Positions 15,869 to 24,097 of a stretch of DNA of 64,000 nt are shown here, piece after piece. A program made the position numbers and the translations under genes. The notes under the pieces were generated by a model that was given only the letters and a program-made list of their open reading frames with translations, had not been told where the DNA came from and searched no databases. Location of the stretch: the NCBI RefSeq assembly GCF_002803065.1, contig NZ_NNBL01000012.1, forward strand, positions 1-64,000. The letters run 5' to 3'. The DNA comes from Streptomyces sp. CB01635 (GTDB taxonomy: Bacteria > Actinomycetota > Actinomycetes > Streptomycetales > Streptomycetaceae). How positions within the stretch are numbered: the first letter of the stretch is position 1; each line of letters starts with the position of its first letter.

Positions 15869-16540
15869 GTGGAAGAGACCATCGGAGTCACCTCGGCAGT
15901 CACCTCGCCTCCCCAGATCCCCAAGCAGCGCGGGGAGACCCTCCTCGACGCCGCCGTGCGCTACGCGGAGGAACGCCACTGGGACGTGTTCCCCGGCACC
16001 TGGCTGGAGGTCGACGAGGGCAGGCAGCACTGCTCCTGCGGCGACGCCAGGTGCGCGGCCCCCGGTGCCCATCACGCCCGCGAGGACTGGGCGAACCAGG
16101 CGACCGGGAGCGCGACCGCCGCCCGCCGGCTGTGGTCCAAGCACCCCGCCGCCTCGATCCTGCTGCCGACGGGCCGCACGTTCGACGCGATCGACGTGCC
16201 CGAGACCGCCGGGTTCCTGGCCCTGGCCCGCATGGAGCGCATGGAACTCACTCTCGGCCCGGTCACCTGCACCCCCGACCGCCGGATGCAGTTCTTCGTC
16301 CTGCCGGGCGCCGCCTCGAAGGTCCCCGACCTGGTCCGCAAGCTGGGCTGGCCGCCCGCCTCCCTCGACCTGGACGCGCTCGGCGAGGGCGCCTACGTCG
16401 CCGCGCCGCCCACCCGCGTCGGCGGCCGGGGCGCCGTCCAGTGGGCCTGCCGCCCCACCGCCGCGAACCGCTGGCTGCCCGACGCCGAGGAGCTCATCTC
16501 CCCGCTGGCGTACGCGTGCGGGCGGGAGGGCCGCCGGTAG
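15869..16540 (+). CDS. Bifunctional DNA primase/polymerase-like protein
   Basis: This gene encodes 223 residues from GTG 15869, with GGCGGGAG 11-18 bases upstream; GTG 15845 is an in-frame alternative. It resembles the N-terminal prim-pol domain found in Streptomyces chromosomes and mobile elements: LLDAAVRYAEERHWDVFPG, then CSCGDARCAAPGAH, a cysteine/histidine cluster, and a C-terminal GRGAVQWACRPTAANRWLP. The domain is truncated relative to full replication primases and no helicase is fused, so its activity is uncertain. Isolated versions are common in Streptomyces core genomes with no proven role. Confidence 0.75.
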   Translation: MEETIGVTSAVTSPPQIPKQRGETLLDAAVRYAEERHWDVFPGTWLEVDEGRQHCSCGDARCAAPGAHHAREDWANQATGSATAARRLWSKHPAASILLPTGRTFDAIDVPETAGFLALARMERMELTLGPVTCTPDRRMQFFVLPGAASKVPDLVRKLGWPPASLDLDALGEGAYVAAPPTRVGGRGAVQWACRPTAANRWLPDAEELISPLAYACGREGRR

Positions 16541-16581
16541 ACACCCGACAGTGATCCGCGCGGCCACGTATCGTGCGATGG

Positions 16582-16620
16582 GGTCCCCCCTGCTCGAGCG
16601 GAGCCGAGAGTTTGGGGGAC
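16582..16620. repeat. Streptomyces dispersed palindromic repeat
   Basis: GTCCCCC (16582-16588) pairs with GGGGGAC (16614-16620), and inside them CTCG/CGAG arms flank AGCGGAGC. The pattern GTCCCCC-n-CTCGAGCGGAGCCGAGAG-n-GGGGGAC is one I recognise as an abundant intergenic palindrome in Streptomyces genomes. It lies 32 bp before the start of the ABC ATPase gene, where it could act as a terminator for the upstream gene. Confidence 0.6.
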
Positions 16621-16652
16621 GGTGACGGCGACGAAGGGCGGCGGGCGGCACA

Positions 16653-17465
16653 GTGACCGAGGCGGGGATCAGGACCGAGGCGGGGACCGAGGCCGGGGCG
16701 CCGGCCGTACGCGTACAGGACCTCTGGAAGGCGTTCGGCCAGAGCGTCGCCGTCGCGGGGATCGATCTCGCCCTTCCCGCGGGCAAGTTCATCGGCCTCG
16801 TCGGGCCGAACGGCGCGGGCAAGACGACCACCCTTTCCATGGTCACCGGCCTGCTCCGGCCCGACCGGGGCACCGTCGAAGTCGTCGGCCACGACGTGTG
16901 GCGCGACCCTGTCGAGGTGAAGGCCCGCATCGGGGTACTTCCCGAGGGACTGCGCCTGTTCGAGCGGCTCTCGGGGCGCGAACTCCTCGCGTACACGGGC
17001 AGGTTGCGCGGCCTGCCCGGCGCCGAGGTCGACAAGCGCGCCGCCCAGCTCCTCGACGTGCTCGACCTCACCGGGGCCCAGCACAAACTCGTCGTCGACT
17101 ACTCGACCGGCATGCGCAAGAAGATCGGGCTCGCCGCCGCGCTCCTCCACAACCCCGAAGTCCTCTTCCTGGACGAGCCGTTCGAGGGCGTCGACCCGGT
17201 CTCCGCGCAGACCATCCGCGGCGTCCTGGAGCGCTACACCGGCTCCGGGGCGACCGTCGTCTTCTCCTCCCACGTCATGGAGCTCGTCGAGTCGCTCTGC
17301 GACTGGGTCGCCGTCATGGCCGCCGGCCGCATCCGCGCACAGGGGCCCCTCGCCGAAGTGCGCGGCGACGCGCCCTCCCTCCAGCAGGCGTTCCTCGAAC
17401 TCGTCGGCGCGAACAGCCGCGACACCACCTCCGACCTGGACTGGCTGGGAGGCGGCAGCCGGTGA
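16653..17465 (+). CDS. ABC transporter ATP-binding protein
   Basis: This gene encodes 270 residues from GTG 16653. All nucleotide-binding motifs are present: Walker A GPNGAGKTT (about residues 51-59), signature YSTGMRKKI (about 150-158), Walker B VLFLDEPFEG (about 169-178) and the H-loop SSHVME (about 207-212). The C terminus DTTSDLDWLGG is typical of this exporter subfamily. It forms an operon with the next gene, which overlaps its stop codon by GTGA. The pair should form a transporter, probably an exporter. The substrate is unknown. Confidence 0.92.
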   Translation: MTEAGIRTEAGTEAGAPAVRVQDLWKAFGQSVAVAGIDLALPAGKFIGLVGPNGAGKTTTLSMVTGLLRPDRGTVEVVGHDVWRDPVEVKARIGVLPEGLRLFERLSGRELLAYTGRLRGLPGAEVDKRAAQLLDVLDLTGAQHKLVVDYSTGMRKKIGLAAALLHNPEVLFLDEPFEGVDPVSAQTIRGVLERYTGSGATVVFSSHVMELVESLCDWVAVMAAGRIRAQGPLAEVRGDAPSLQQAFLELVGANSRDTTSDLDWLGGGSR

Positions 17466-19045
17466 CCACGACGACCGTCACGCTGGTCCGCCTCAAGCTG
17501 GCGCTCCTGCGCAACGGACTGCGCGGCTCCACGGGCCGCCGCGCCGCCTACATCGCCACGCTCGTCGTCGTACTGCTCGTCGCCGCGCTCCAGCTCATCG
17601 GCCTGATCGCCCTGCGCGGCAGCACCCACGCGGCGACCCTCTGCGTCATCCTCACCGCCGTACTCGCCCTCGGCTGGGCGGTGATGCCGCTCTTCTTCCC
17701 CTCCGGCGACGAGACCCTCGACCCGACCCGCCTCGTCATGCTCCCGCTGCGGCCACACCCCCTCGTACGGGGTCTGCTCATCGCGTCCCTCGTCGGGATC
17801 GGCCCCCTGTTCACGCTCTGTCTCGCGGTCGGCGCGGTGATCGCCCTGGCGCACGGGGCCGCCGCGTCCGCCGTCGCGGTCCTGGCCGTCGCCCTCACCC
17901 TGCTCACCTGCGTCGCCCTCGCCCGCGCCGTGGCCGCCGCCAACATCCGGCTGCTCACCAGCCGCAAGGGACGCGACCTCGCCGTCCTCAGCGGGCTCGT
18001 CATCGCCGTCGGCGCGCAGGTCGTCAACTTCGGTGCGCAGCGGCTCGGTTCGTCCGGCGGCCTCGGGGCGCTCGACCCGGCGGGCGACGTGCTGGCCTGG
18101 ATCCCGCCCGCGTCCGCGATCGGCGCCGTCGACTCCGTGAGCCACGGCTCGTACGGCGTCGCGGCGGCCCGTCTCGTCGTGTGCGTGGCCGCCCTCGCCG
18201 GACTTCTGTACGCGTGGCAACGCGCCCTGACGCGTCTCATGACGTCCCCCGACGGCTCCACGCTCCAGGCCGCCGAGCCCACCCGCCGCAGGCGCACGTC
18301 CCGCGGCCCCCGCCTCCTGCCCGACGGCCGCACGGGCACGGTCATGGAGCGCGCCCTGCGCTATGTGTGGCGCGACCCGAAGACCAAGGCGGCCTGGGTG
18401 ACGTCCCTGGCCATCGGCCTGATCGTGCCGGTCTTCAACGCTCTCCAGGGCACCGGCTCCATCTACTTCGCGTGCTTCGCCGCCGGAATGCTCGGCATCC
18501 AGATGTACAACCAGTTCGGGCAGGACACCTCGGCGTTCTGGATGGTCGCCATGACCATCTCCTCGCCGCGTGACGCCTACGTCGAACTGCGCGGCCGCGC
18601 CCTCGCCCTCCTGACGATCACCCTGCCGTACGCGACGCTGGTCACCGTCGTCACGACCGCGATGCTCGACGACTGGCGGGCCCTGCCCGAGGTGCTCGGC
18701 CTCTCCTTCGCGCTCCTCGGCGCGATGCTGGCCACCGGCGCCTGGTCGTCGGCCCGCTTCCCGTACTCGATCCCGCAGGAGGGCTACAAGAACGTCGCCC
18801 CGGGGCAGGCGGGCCTCGCCTGGATATCGATCTTCGGCGGGATGGTCGCGGCGGCCCTGCTGTGCGCGCCCGTCATCACCCTCGCGATCTGGCTGCACGT
18901 GTCGGGCGCCGAGTCCGCGACCTGGCTGCTGCTGCCGATCGGCGCCGCGTACGCGGCGGGGATCACCCTGGCGGGCCTGCGCCTGGCCGCCCCGCGCACG
19001 GCGGCCCGCCTGCCGGAGATCCTCGCGGCGGTCAGCAAGGGATGA
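17462..19045 (+). CDS. ABC transporter permease
   Basis: This gene encodes 527 residues from GTG 17462, which overlaps the TGA of the ATPase gene. About twelve hydrophobic segments are present, for example AAYIATLVVVLLVAALQLIG near the N terminus, LIASLVGIGPLFTLCLAVGA, and a C-terminal cluster around LLLPIGAAYAAGITLAGL. A long polar loop near residues 265-295 (EPTRRRRTSRGPRLLP) separates two membrane halves. Coupling to the ATPase argues for a heteromeric exporter with this as its sole permease. It ends just before the anti-sigma gene, which lies on the other strand. Confidence 0.88.
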   Translation: MTTTTVTLVRLKLALLRNGLRGSTGRRAAYIATLVVVLLVAALQLIGLIALRGSTHAATLCVILTAVLALGWAVMPLFFPSGDETLDPTRLVMLPLRPHPLVRGLLIASLVGIGPLFTLCLAVGAVIALAHGAAASAVAVLAVALTLLTCVALARAVAAANIRLLTSRKGRDLAVLSGLVIAVGAQVVNFGAQRLGSSGGLGALDPAGDVLAWIPPASAIGAVDSVSHGSYGVAAARLVVCVAALAGLLYAWQRALTRLMTSPDGSTLQAAEPTRRRRTSRGPRLLPDGRTGTVMERALRYVWRDPKTKAAWVTSLAIGLIVPVFNALQGTGSIYFACFAAGMLGIQMYNQFGQDTSAFWMVAMTISSPRDAYVELRGRALALLTITLPYATLVTVVTTAMLDDWRALPEVLGLSFALLGAMLATGAWSSARFPYSIPQEGYKNVAPGQAGLAWISIFGGMVAAALLCAPVITLAIWLHVSGAESATWLLLPIGAAYAAGITLAGLRLAAPRTAARLPEILAAVSKG

Positions 19046-19087
19046 CGCGTGCCGCAGGGCGTATCCCGCGTATCACCCTGGAGCTCG

Positions 19088-20422
19088 TCACATCCGGCTG
19101 AGCGCCGCCGTCGCGTACAGGACGTCGTGGATGGCCTCGCGGTCGCCGTCCTGTCCGGCGGCCGCCTCCTCCGGAGTGACGTGACCGGCCGCCAGGCGGC
19201 AGAACTCGGCGCCGTCCAGGGCGACATGGGCAACCTCGTGCTCCTCCGAGCCGACCGCGCCGGGCGAGTCCAGGGCGATGAGCCACTCGCCGCCGCCCGC
19301 CCCCTCGACCTCGAGGCGCAGCGTGCGGCCCGGCGCGCCCGCGGCGACCAGGCTGCGGGCCGGTGCGGCGAGGCCCGCGCGGCGGCGCCCGGCGAGGGAG
19401 TCGGGAAGCAGCCGGGCCGCCAGATCGATCATGCGGTTCAGATGGCGGGCCGACGGCGGCTCGTACGGGTAGTCCACCGCCTCGGCGATGTCCTCGGCGT
19501 GCACCCAGCACTCGAAGGCGCGGTCCAGCATCGAGTCGCGCAGTGGCAGAGTGAAGTCCCCGTACGGGACCGCCAGTTGACCCGACGTGCGGGTGCGGCC
19601 CGAGGAGCTGCCCGGGTCGGCCGCGAACGACACCGTGCGGATCACGGCGTGCGACTGCTCGCGCCAGGGGCCGCGGACGGCACGGGTCGGCGGGAAGTGC
19701 GAAGCCTTCCAGAACGTCTCCGTGCGGCTCTCCGGCGTGCGGCGCTCCTCGGGTGTGACGCCGAACAGCGGGTCGTCGAGGCCGAGCGCGACGGCGACCA
19801 GGCCGTCCACGCTCATCAGGTGCGTGAGGACGCCGGCGACGGTCGTCTTGCGGCTGACCCGGTCGTCCCCTTCGTACCAGCGAAGCCGTACGGGCGCGTG
19901 CCACTCGGAGTCGCCGATGTCCTGGAGCAGGGCGTCGAGGCGGGCGGTCTCCGCGTCGTACGGGGCGGCCCACTCGGGGACCGGGATGCGGGGCGGGCGG
20001 CGGGTGAGGCAGCCCTCCAGGACGCGGGAGCGCAGCATCGGGTCGAGGTCGAGGCTCTCCTCGGAGTGCAGCAGGCCCACGGCGTCCCGCAGCCGCAGCG
20101 CCTCCTCGGCGCAGGGGCCGCAGTCGCCGAGGTGCTCCTCCACGGCGACGCTCTCCGCGGCCGAGCACGCGGCGAGCGCCCACGCGCCGAGGAGTGACTT
20201 GAGGACGCGGTGCTCCAGGACGAGCGGCTCGGGGAGGTGGTCCGGCAGCGGGCGCCGGGTGTCCTCCACGGAGGAGCGCGGCGTCGGTATCCGGGCGTTC
20301 GCGGCGGCGTCGGGACGCTCGGCGCCCTCGAAGCCTTCGGGTTGCCCGGCGCCCTCGCGGTTGTCGCGGTTGTCGGGGTTGTCGGGCTGCTCGGCGTTGC
20401 CGAAGGGGTTGGGCCCGCTCAC
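19088..20422 (-). CDS. Zinc-finger anti-sigma factor fused to a mycothiol-dependent (MDMPI-like) domain
   Basis: This gene encodes 444 residues from GTG 20422, overlapping the sigma factor stop codon by GTGA. Residues 1-60 are polar and disordered. A ZAS-type anti-sigma motif follows (about residues 75-110), with VEEHLGDCGPC giving the H-x3-C-x2-C zinc site. From about 150 to the end, the region containing LTHLMSVDGLVAVALG and FECWVHAEDIAEAV resembles the DinB/MDMPI fold used by mycothiol-dependent enzymes. It should bind and silence the co-encoded sigma factor. The enzyme-like domain may sense mycothiol or a small metabolite. There is no membrane helix. Confidence 0.8.
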   Translation of the reverse strand: MSGPNPFGNAEQPDNPDNRDNREGAGQPEGFEGAERPDAAANARIPTPRSSVEDTRRPLPDHLPEPLVLEHRVLKSLLGAWALAACSAAESVAVEEHLGDCGPCAEEALRLRDAVGLLHSEESLDLDPMLRSRVLEGCLTRRPPRIPVPEWAAPYDAETARLDALLQDIGDSEWHAPVRLRWYEGDDRVSRKTTVAGVLTHLMSVDGLVAVALGLDDPLFGVTPEERRTPESRTETFWKASHFPPTRAVRGPWREQSHAVIRTVSFAADPGSSSGRTRTSGQLAVPYGDFTLPLRDSMLDRAFECWVHAEDIAEAVDYPYEPPSARHLNRMIDLAARLLPDSLAGRRRAGLAAPARSLVAAGAPGRTLRLEVEGAGGGEWLIALDSPGAVGSEEHEVAHVALDGAEFCRLAAGHVTPEEAAAGQDGDREAIHDVLYATAALSRM

Positions 20423-21006
20423 AGCGCCCTCCCGTGTCCGGGAGATCCCGGCGGGGTGCCGGACGTGCCGCTGTCGTGGGCCGTGGACAGGAGCTGGAGT
20501 CCGAGGCGCAGGCGGCGGCGCGCCTCGTCCTCGGTGACGCCGAGGTCGACCGCGGTCTGGCGGTAGTCCCTGCGCTGGAAGTAGGCCAGCTCCAGCGCGG
20601 CGCGCAGCGGGGCGGGCATCGAGGTGACGATGTAGTCGGCGCGGGCGGCGGCGGAGGCGTGCCGCACCTTGCGCTCCAGGTCCTCCGTGGTGCCCTCGCC
20701 GCTGCGGACGAGGGCGGCGGACTCGGTCTGGCGCAGGCGGTGGACCGCGCGCCGGTGGGTGAGGGTGGCGATCCAGGAGCGCAGGGGCCCCTGCTTGGGG
20801 TCGTACGCGTCGGGGTTCTCCCAGACGTGGGTGAAGACGTCGCGCGTGATGCGGTCGGCCGCGTCCTCGTCGCCGAGTACGCGGTGCGCGAGCCCGTGCA
20901 CGAGCGACGCGAAGCGGTCGTACAGCTCACCGAGCGCCGCGGCCTCCCCGTGCGCGAGCCGCTGCTGCATCCTCCGGTCCCACCGGGTCGGAGTCTCCTT
21001 GGCCAT
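20419..21006 (-). CDS. ECF-type RNA polymerase sigma factor
   Basis: This gene encodes 195 residues from ATG 21006. Region 2 (about residues 25-95: LYDRFASLVHGLAHRVLGD and VFTHVWENPDAYDPKQGP) and region 4 (about 130-175: MPAPLRAALELAYFQRRDYR and DLGVTEDEARRRLRLGLQLL) are clear, and region 3 is absent, as in extracytoplasmic-function sigma factors. It forms an operon with the downstream zinc anti-sigma factor, which should hold it inactive. The signal is unknown. ECF sigma genes often autoregulate, but no promoter could be assigned with confidence. Confidence 0.9.
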   Translation of the reverse strand: MAKETPTRWDRRMQQRLAHGEAAALGELYDRFASLVHGLAHRVLGDEDAADRITRDVFTHVWENPDAYDPKQGPLRSWIATLTHRRAVHRLRQTESAALVRSGEGTTEDLERKVRHASAAARADYIVTSMPAPLRAALELAYFQRRDYRQTAVDLGVTEDEARRRLRLGLQLLSTAHDSGTSGTPPGSPGHGRAL

Positions 21007-21215
21007 GCGGCCCCCTCACCGTGTGCCTTCCCTCGAATGTAGTCGGACGCACCGACAACGCACCTGCCTTTGCGTCAAAGGTCGACCTGGCCGGATGCGG
21101 ATGGTAAGGAGGCAGTCACGTTGCGCGGACCTTTGGCGCCGAAAGCAGTGCAAAATCCGATCACTTGGGTCTTAACCGGGCCATATGTGATACGTCTGCA
21201 GTGGTGTTTCAGCAC

Positions 21216-21237
21216 CTCGCGGTCGGGCAGCCGCGAG
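21216..21237 (+). other. Hairpin in the 5' region of the STAS gene
   Basis: CTCGCGG (21216-21222) pairs with CCGCGAG (21231-21237) around an 8-base loop, 49-70 bp before the STAS gene start. It could affect mRNA stability or end a short upstream transcript. No riboswitch class is recognised. Confidence 0.3.
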
Positions 21238-21285
21238 AGAAGACAAGCGTAAGCAGGGGTTCCGGATCAACGGGAGGAGTGGCGC

Positions 21286-21660
21286 GTGACGCTCAGAGTG
21301 ACCGAGGGACAGCAGGGTGGCTGGGCCGTCGTGCGGGTGTCGGGCGAGATGGATCTCGCCACCTCTCCCGCGCTGCGCCAGCAGGTGCACGACGCGGTCG
21401 CGGACGGCCGGCACAGCCTCGTCCTCGATCTCTCGCAGGTCCTCTTCTGCGATTCGAGTGGGGTCGGCGTACTGATCGCGGCCCGCCGGCTGATGCGTTC
21501 CTGCCGCGGCGAGCTCCGGCTGATCCTGCCCGCCAAGGGGGCCGAGGACGGCTCGCACGTCAACCGCGTCCTGTCGGCGCTCGGCGTGCGCCGCCTCTTC
21601 GAGGTGTACCCGGACGTGCTGAGCGCCGTGAACGACGAGGCGTCGCCCCTCTCGGCCTGA
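21286..21660 (+). CDS. STAS-domain anti-sigma factor antagonist
   Basis: This gene encodes 124 residues from GTG 21286, with GGGAGGAG seven bases upstream. It is a single STAS domain: MDLATSPALRQQ near residues 22-33, and LDLSQVLFCDSSGVGVLIAA near 47-66, where the DSS-G segment contains the serine normally phosphorylated by an RsbW-type kinase. Unphosphorylated antagonists sequester the anti-sigma kinase and free a sigma factor. No kinase is adjacent; the nearest RsbW-like ATPases are at 27799 and 62850. It is divergent from the sigma/anti-sigma operon. Confidence 0.9.
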   Translation: MTLRVTEGQQGGWAVVRVSGEMDLATSPALRQQVHDAVADGRHSLVLDLSQVLFCDSSGVGVLIAARRLMRSCRGELRLILPAKGAEDGSHVNRVLSALGVRRLFEVYPDVLSAVNDEASPLSA

Positions 21661-21849
21661 CCGCGCGGATCCGACCGGCGCAGACCCGTGCGTCCGGGCC
21701 GCCCGGCGCGGAAGTTGTTGCGGAATTTTTCCGGTCTTGGCACAAGCGTCGCTGTGAGGGCCCCCGGCGCCGCTCCACGACGTACGCTCCCTGGCGAGGG
21801 GACGGGCAGGACCCGTACCACCACCGATGCGAGAGGCGGCCGAGAGGAC

Positions 21850-22377
21850 ATGGACCACGCCGAGAGCACCGATCACGCCGAGTACGAGCGCAGGATCGCT
21901 GCCCGCTTCGCCGGCTTCGACCAGGACGGCAACGGCTACATCGACCGCGAGGACTTCGTGACCGCGGCCAAAGGACTGCTGGCCGAGTTCACCACGACGG
22001 CGCGCTGCGACAAGGGCCAGGCGCTCTACGCGGGCGCCGAGGCCTTCTGGCAGGGCATGGCCGGCATAGCGGATGTGGACGGTGACCAGCGTGTCTCCCG
22101 CGAGGAGTTCGTGACGGGCGCGGTGAAGCGGCTGCGGGACAACCCGAAGCGGTTCGCGGAGATCGCCCGCCCCTTCCTGCGGGCCGCCATCGCCGTCGCC
22201 GACCAGGAAGGTTCCGGGATCACCCCGGCGGCGGCGGAGCGCATCCTGCGCGTCCTCGGTGCCGACCCGTCCGTGGTGGGCACGGTGGCCGCCGCACTGG
22301 ACTCGGACGGCGACGGGCGGATCTCCGAGGAGGAGATCGTCATCGCGTTCGCCCACTACTTCACCGTTCCGGAATAG
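21850..22377 (+). CDS. EF-hand calcium-binding protein
   Basis: This gene encodes 175 residues from ATG 21850, with GAGAGGAC upstream; an open frame extends further 5' without an RBS. Canonical EF loops occur at residues 24-35 (DQDGNGYIDRED), 75-86 (DVDGDQRVSREE) and 151-162 (DSDGDGRISEEE). A fourth at about 118-129 (DQEGSGITPAAA) lacks the final acidic ligand and is probably degenerate. The protein is cytoplasmic, calmodulin-like and resembles Streptomyces Cab proteins. Its 3' end overlaps the convergent acyl-CoA ligase gene by 17 bp. Confidence 0.9.
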   Translation: MDHAESTDHAEYERRIAARFAGFDQDGNGYIDREDFVTAAKGLLAEFTTTARCDKGQALYAGAEAFWQGMAGIADVDGDQRVSREEFVTGAVKRLRDNPKRFAEIARPFLRAAIAVADQEGSGITPAAAERILRVLGADPSVVGTVAAALDSDGDGRISEEEIVIAFAHYFTVPE

Positions 22378-23941
22378 CGTTCACCGGTCCTGTTTCCGAA
22401 TAGCGCTCGCGCAGCTTGTACTTGAGCACCTTGCGCAGGGTGTCGTTGCGCGGAAGGGCGTCCACCAGTTCCAGCTGCTCGGGCAGCTTGTGCGTGGACA
22501 GCCCTTCCGACCGCAGATGGGACGCCATCGCCTCCAGGGTCAGCGGCTCGGTGCCGTCGCGCTGGACGACGACCGCGCACACCCGCTCGCCGCGCTCGGG
22601 GTCCGGGAGTCCCACGACCGCCGCGTCGCCCACCGCGGGGTGCGCGTGCAACAGGTCCTCGATCTCCTTCGCGGAGATGTTCTCGCCCTTGCGGATGATG
22701 ATGTCCTTGGCCCGCCCGGTGAGCACCAGATGCCCCGTGTCCCTCACATGCCCGAGGTCGCCGGTGACGAGGAACCCGTCGCCGGCGAACGCGGCAGCCG
22801 ACTGCACGGGGTCCAGATAGCCCTGGCAGACGGCCTCCCCGCGCAGCCTGACCTCGCCGTCCACGCCGCACGGGACCTGCTTGCCGTCCGCGTCCGTGAC
22901 CCGGATCTCCATGCCCTCGGGGGGCTTTCCCTCTGTCGTCGCGAGGTTCTCGGCGGTGTCGTCGGGGGCGCCCATCGTGATCATGGGGACCTCGGTCATG
23001 CCGTACCCGTGGGTGAGCTGACAGCCCATCTCCCGTACGACCGCGTGGTAGATCTCGGGCGGCTTGGGCGCGCCGCCGCCCGCGAGGAGCCGCAGCGTCG
23101 GGATGAGCCGGTCCTCGGGGGACTTGCGCTGTTCGGTCAGGAACATGGAGTAGAAGGCCGTGGAGCCGCCTGCGACGGTGACCCCGTGCCGCCGGTAGCC
23201 GTCGAGCGCGTCCGGCAGCGCGAACTGCTCGAACATCACCGCGGGGAACCCGTACAGGAGCAGCATGACCGTGTAGTCGGGGCCGGCTATGTGCGCGAAG
23301 GGGAACGCCATCGAGCCGACGTCGGACGCCGACAGGTGCAGGGCGTGCGCGAGGCAGGAGCCGCCGGCGATCAGTGAGCGGTCCGTGTGGAGGACGCCCT
23401 TGGGGTCGGAGGTCGTGCCGGAGGTCCAGTAGATCCAGCGCACGGCCGTGCCGTCGGTGGGCGCGGGCGGCAGTACGGAGGGATCGCCGTCGGGCAGCGT
23501 GTCGTACGCCTCGAAGATCCCACGGGCGCCGAGGCGCCGGGCCATCTCCGTGTGGTCGAAGCCCCGCCACACGCCCGGGGTCGCGAAGAACTCGGCCTTC
23601 GACTCGCGCAGCGCGAAGCCGACCTCGCGGTCCCGGTAGAAGGGGATGACGGGGGACTGGACGGCGCCGATGCGGGCGAGCGCGAAGGAGAGCAGCGCGG
23701 TCTCGATGCGGGTCGGGAGCTGCCAGGCGACGACCGTGCCGGGGCGTACGCCCATGTCGTACAGGCCGGCGGCGACCCGCTCGCCGCGCCCGCGCAGCTC
23801 GCCGAAGGTCAGGCGCCGGTCGTCCTTCGCGTCGGGGGCGGACTGGATCAGTACGGGGGTGTCGGGGGTGAGGGCGGCGCGGCGCTCGATCAGCTCCCAG
23901 AGCGTCCCGGCGGCGCCCAGGGCGTGTGCGGTGTCGTTCAC
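22361..23941 (-). CDS. AMP-forming acyl-CoA synthetase
   Basis: This gene encodes 526 residues from GTG 23941, with GAGGGGGAG upstream. It belongs to the ANL adenylation superfamily: the P-loop-like WTSGTTSDPKGVLHT near residue 172, HGYGMTEVPM near 325, and the hinge/A10 region LTGRAKDIIIRKGENISA (about 420-437) and NDTLRKVLKYKLRERY near the end. It activates a carboxylate to acyl-AMP and then acyl-CoA. The resemblance is closest to cyclohexanecarboxylate/medium-chain ligases, by memory. A perfect CTGAC-N5-GTCAG operator lies 29-43 bp upstream of its start, shared with the divergent amidohydrolase operon. Confidence 0.88.
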   Translation of the reverse strand: MNDTAHALGAAGTLWELIERRAALTPDTPVLIQSAPDAKDDRRLTFGELRGRGERVAAGLYDMGVRPGTVVAWQLPTRIETALLSFALARIGAVQSPVIPFYRDREVGFALRESKAEFFATPGVWRGFDHTEMARRLGARGIFEAYDTLPDGDPSVLPPAPTDGTAVRWIYWTSGTTSDPKGVLHTDRSLIAGGSCLAHALHLSASDVGSMAFPFAHIAGPDYTVMLLLYGFPAVMFEQFALPDALDGYRRHGVTVAGGSTAFYSMFLTEQRKSPEDRLIPTLRLLAGGGAPKPPEIYHAVVREMGCQLTHGYGMTEVPMITMGAPDDTAENLATTEGKPPEGMEIRVTDADGKQVPCGVDGEVRLRGEAVCQGYLDPVQSAAAFAGDGFLVTGDLGHVRDTGHLVLTGRAKDIIIRKGENISAKEIEDLLHAHPAVGDAAVVGLPDPERGERVCAVVVQRDGTEPLTLEAMASHLRSEGLSTHKLPEQLELVDALPRNDTLRKVLKYKLRERYSETGPVNAIPER

Positions 23942-23969
23942 TGCTCCCCCTCGGAAAGACAGGCCGTAC

Positions 23970-23984
23970 CTGACGGTTAGTCAG
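23970..23984. promoter_or_regulatory. Operator CTGAC-N5-GTCAG (site 1)
   Basis: CTGACGGTTAGTCAG has perfect 5-bp inverted arms with a 5-bp spacer. It lies 29 bp before the start of the AMP-forming ligase and upstream of the divergent amidohydrolase operon. It is one of twelve such sites in this window. Confidence 0.8.
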
Positions 23985-24047
23985 ATCGTGCGCAGAGCGT
24001 AGAGCGCTGCGCCTTGTCGGTCCAGGGGTGCGGGGCTAGCCTGCTAT

Positions 24048-24062
24048 CTGACGACCCATCAG
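24048..24062. promoter_or_regulatory. Operator CTGAC-N5-ATCAG (site 2) with extra half-sites
   Basis: CTGACGACCCATCAG matches nine of ten arm positions. It is followed by two copies of ATCAGAAAC (from 24058 and 24070) and a CTGTCAG, so several half-sites cover 24048-24084, right up to the amidohydrolase RBS. Repressor bound here would block initiation. Confidence 0.7.
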
Positions 24063-24097
24063 AAACGCCATCAGAAACTGTCAGGTGAGGGGACACG

